Of a stretch of 64,000 nt of DNA, positions 62,899-64,000 are shown piece after piece. The DNA comes from Acidobacteriota bacterium. Its GTDB lineage: Bacteria > Acidobacteriota > Terriglobia > Terriglobales > Acidobacteriaceae. Under the pieces are notes generated by a model. That model worked only from the letters and a program-made list of their open reading frames with translations, made no database searches and was not told where the DNA came from. Made by a program: the position numbers and the translations under genes. Position 1 is the stretch's first letter. Each line of letters begins with the position of its first letter. The stretch covers positions 1-64,000 of the forward strand of contig JAFDVP010000009.1 in the NCBI GenBank assembly GCA_018268895.1, written 5' to 3'.

Positions 62899-62984
62899 AG
62901 AGCGGGCTTTCAGCCCTTGGTTTCATATCGAAACGTGACCTGGGGCTGCGCCCCAGGCTGATATAGTGCGGGCCTTCGGCCCTC
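62899..62984 (+). repeat. Family C repeat (copy C6)
   Basis: GCGGGCTTTCAGCCC, then CCTGGGGCTGCGCCCCAGG, linker CTGATATAGTG and GGGCCTTCGGCCC. Confidence 0.75.
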
Positions 62985-63045
62985 GGTGGCTGTCCTCTAC
63001 ACCTTTGTGAAAACAGCTTTAATATACGGCTTAAGGAGAGACGGA

Positions 63046-64000
63046 ATGAGTGAAGCAGTGAAGCTGAAGCGGCGTGTGCGGCTGGGCATGGTGGGCGGCG
63101 GTCCGGGCGCGTTTATTGGCGCGGTGCATCGTGCGGCGGCGCGGCTTGACGACCGGTACGAACTGGTGGCGGCGTCGCTGTCGTCGGACCCGGCGAAGTC
63201 GATGAAGGCCGCGGAGGAGCTGTTGATTCCGCGCTCGTATTCGAGCTATGCGGAGATGGCGAAGGCCGAGGCAGCACGCGAGGACGGCATCGACGCGGTT
63301 GCGATTGTCACCCCGAACCATCTGCACTATCCGATTGCGAAGGCGTTTCTCGAGGCCGGGATCCATGTCATCTGCGACAAGCCGATGACGACGAACGTCG
63401 AGGATGCAGTCGAGCTTGCCGCGCTGGTGGAGCGCACGGGCCTGGTCTTTGGGCTCACGCATACGTACACCGGCTATCCGATGATCCGGCAGATGCGCGA
63501 GATGGTGCTTGGCGGGGAGCTTGGGCCGGTGCGGATGATCCAGTCGGAGTATGCGCAGGACTGGCTGGCGACTCCACTGGAGGCGAGTGGAGCGAAGCAG
63601 GCGGACTGGAGGACAGACCCGGCGCGCAGCGGGCCCGGCGGTTGTCTGGGAGACATCGGCACACACGCGTTCCAGCTTGCGTGCTTTACGACGGGGCTGA
63701 GCTGCGAGGCGCTGGCGGCGGAGGTGACGACGTTCGTGCCTGGACGGCGCGTCGACGACAACGTGCAGGTGATGCTGCGGCTTTCGGGCGGGGCGAAGGC
63801 CGGCCTGTGGGCCTCGCAGATTGCTGTGGGCAACGAGAACAGCCTTACGCTGCGCATCTACGGTGAGAAGGGCGGTTTGGCGTGGTCGCAGGAGAACCCG
63901 AACTATCTCACCTATACGCGCCTGAAGGAGCAGCCACGCACGATCACGCGCGGCGGTCCGGGGGTTGGCGCGGCAGCCGCGCACGCGTCGCGTGTACCTT
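63046..64000 (+). CDS. Gfo/Idh/MocA family oxidoreductase, 5' part
   Basis: 318 codons are present and the gene runs off the window. AAGGAG lies 8 nt before the ATG. The Rossmann fold is VRLGMVGGGPGAFIGAVHRA; the family motif is the catalytic lysine in HVICDKPMTTNVEDA, and AIVTPNHLHYPIAKAFLEAG precedes it. The C-terminal part has GGCLGDIGTHAFQLACF, with the typical catalytic Asp and His. It oxidises or reduces a sugar or inositol with NAD(P). It follows the TIM-barrel gene by 189 bp, with family C copy C6 between. Confidence 0.92.
   Translation, partial: MSEAVKLKRRVRLGMVGGGPGAFIGAVHRAAARLDDRYELVAASLSSDPAKSMKAAEELLIPRSYSSYAEMAKAEAAREDGIDAVAIVTPNHLHYPIAKAFLEAGIHVICDKPMTTNVEDAVELAALVERTGLVFGLTHTYTGYPMIRQMREMVLGGELGPVRMIQSEYAQDWLATPLEASGAKQADWRTDPARSGPGGCLGDIGTHAFQLACFTTGLSCEALAAEVTTFVPGRRVDDNVQVMLRLSGGAKAGLWASQIAVGNENSLTLRIYGEKGGLAWSQENPNYLTYTRLKEQPRTITRGGPGVGAAAAHASRVP

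Overview
The window looks like chromosome from an acidobacterium of the Terriglobia type (Terriglobus / Granulicella / Edaphobacter relatives). The grounds are a very large Oar-like TonB-dependent receptor with a carboxypeptidase-regulatory N-terminus, an ECF sigma / anti-sigma / DUF4097 operon, many secreted hydrolases (two sulfatases, a tannase-like esterase, a GDSL hydrolase, a YncE-phosphoesterase), a periplasmic PQQ dehydrogenase with a cytochrome c, high GC, and dense intergenic palindromes. The genus is an inference; nothing here fixes it.

Layout. 1-810: 3' end of a 23S rRNA gene, 5S rRNA and the rRNA operon terminator. 1-26 kb, mostly minus strand: vanadium-haloperoxidase-like protein, a frameshifted membrane protein, a PAS-GAF-(degenerate GGDEF)-EAL protein, metallophosphoesterase, alkyltransferase-like protein, lone ExbD (+), gamma-glutamyltransferase, two sulfatases, an ArsR/AHSA1 pair, a four-gene sigma / anti-sigma / B-box-LiaF / DUF4097 operon, Cu/Zn superoxide dismutase, a tannase-like esterase (+), a fused BsuBI/PstI-type restriction-modification protein and thymidine kinase. 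26.5-48 kb: Oar-like receptor, CcdC-like protein, YbjQ-like protein, trpD, sucC and sucD (separated by hairpins), a 53-residue membrane protein opposite ndk, GDSL hydrolase, YncE/phosphoesterase, aldose 1-epimerase, a two-subunit 3-oxoacid CoA-transferase, glycosyltransferase, L-lactate permease and a beta-hydroxyacid dehydrogenase. 48-57 kb: a small coiled-coil secreted protein, ATP-grasp enzyme, polysaccharide deacetylase, glycerate 2-kinase, then a compact minus-strand operon that I read as a divergent chaperone-usher-like fibre system (two pilin-like proteins, a PapD-like chaperone, a 547-residue outer-membrane barrel). A divergent gene encodes a secreted protein with a von Hippel-Lindau beta-domain-like C-terminus. 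58-64 kb: an oxidative carbohydrate set of diheme cytochrome c, PQQ dehydrogenase, ThuA protein, sugar isomerase-like TIM barrel and Gfo/Idh/MocA oxidoreductase (cut by the window end).

The intergenic DNA is the most striking part. Three families of short palindromic repeats (called A, B and C here) fill most gaps. Family A is a hairpin with constant outer ends and a core that differs from copy to copy while staying self-complementary. Nearly all copies of all three families point the same way on the plus strand, which is also the rRNA direction, whatever the direction of the neighbouring genes. A copies usually stand just upstream of B copies.

The leading candidates for something new are the mini chaperone-usher-like operon (53167-56661), the covarying hairpin family A, the VHL-like protein (56941-57912) and the fused restriction-modification gene (23063-25549). 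No insertion sequence, CRISPR array or tRNA was found.
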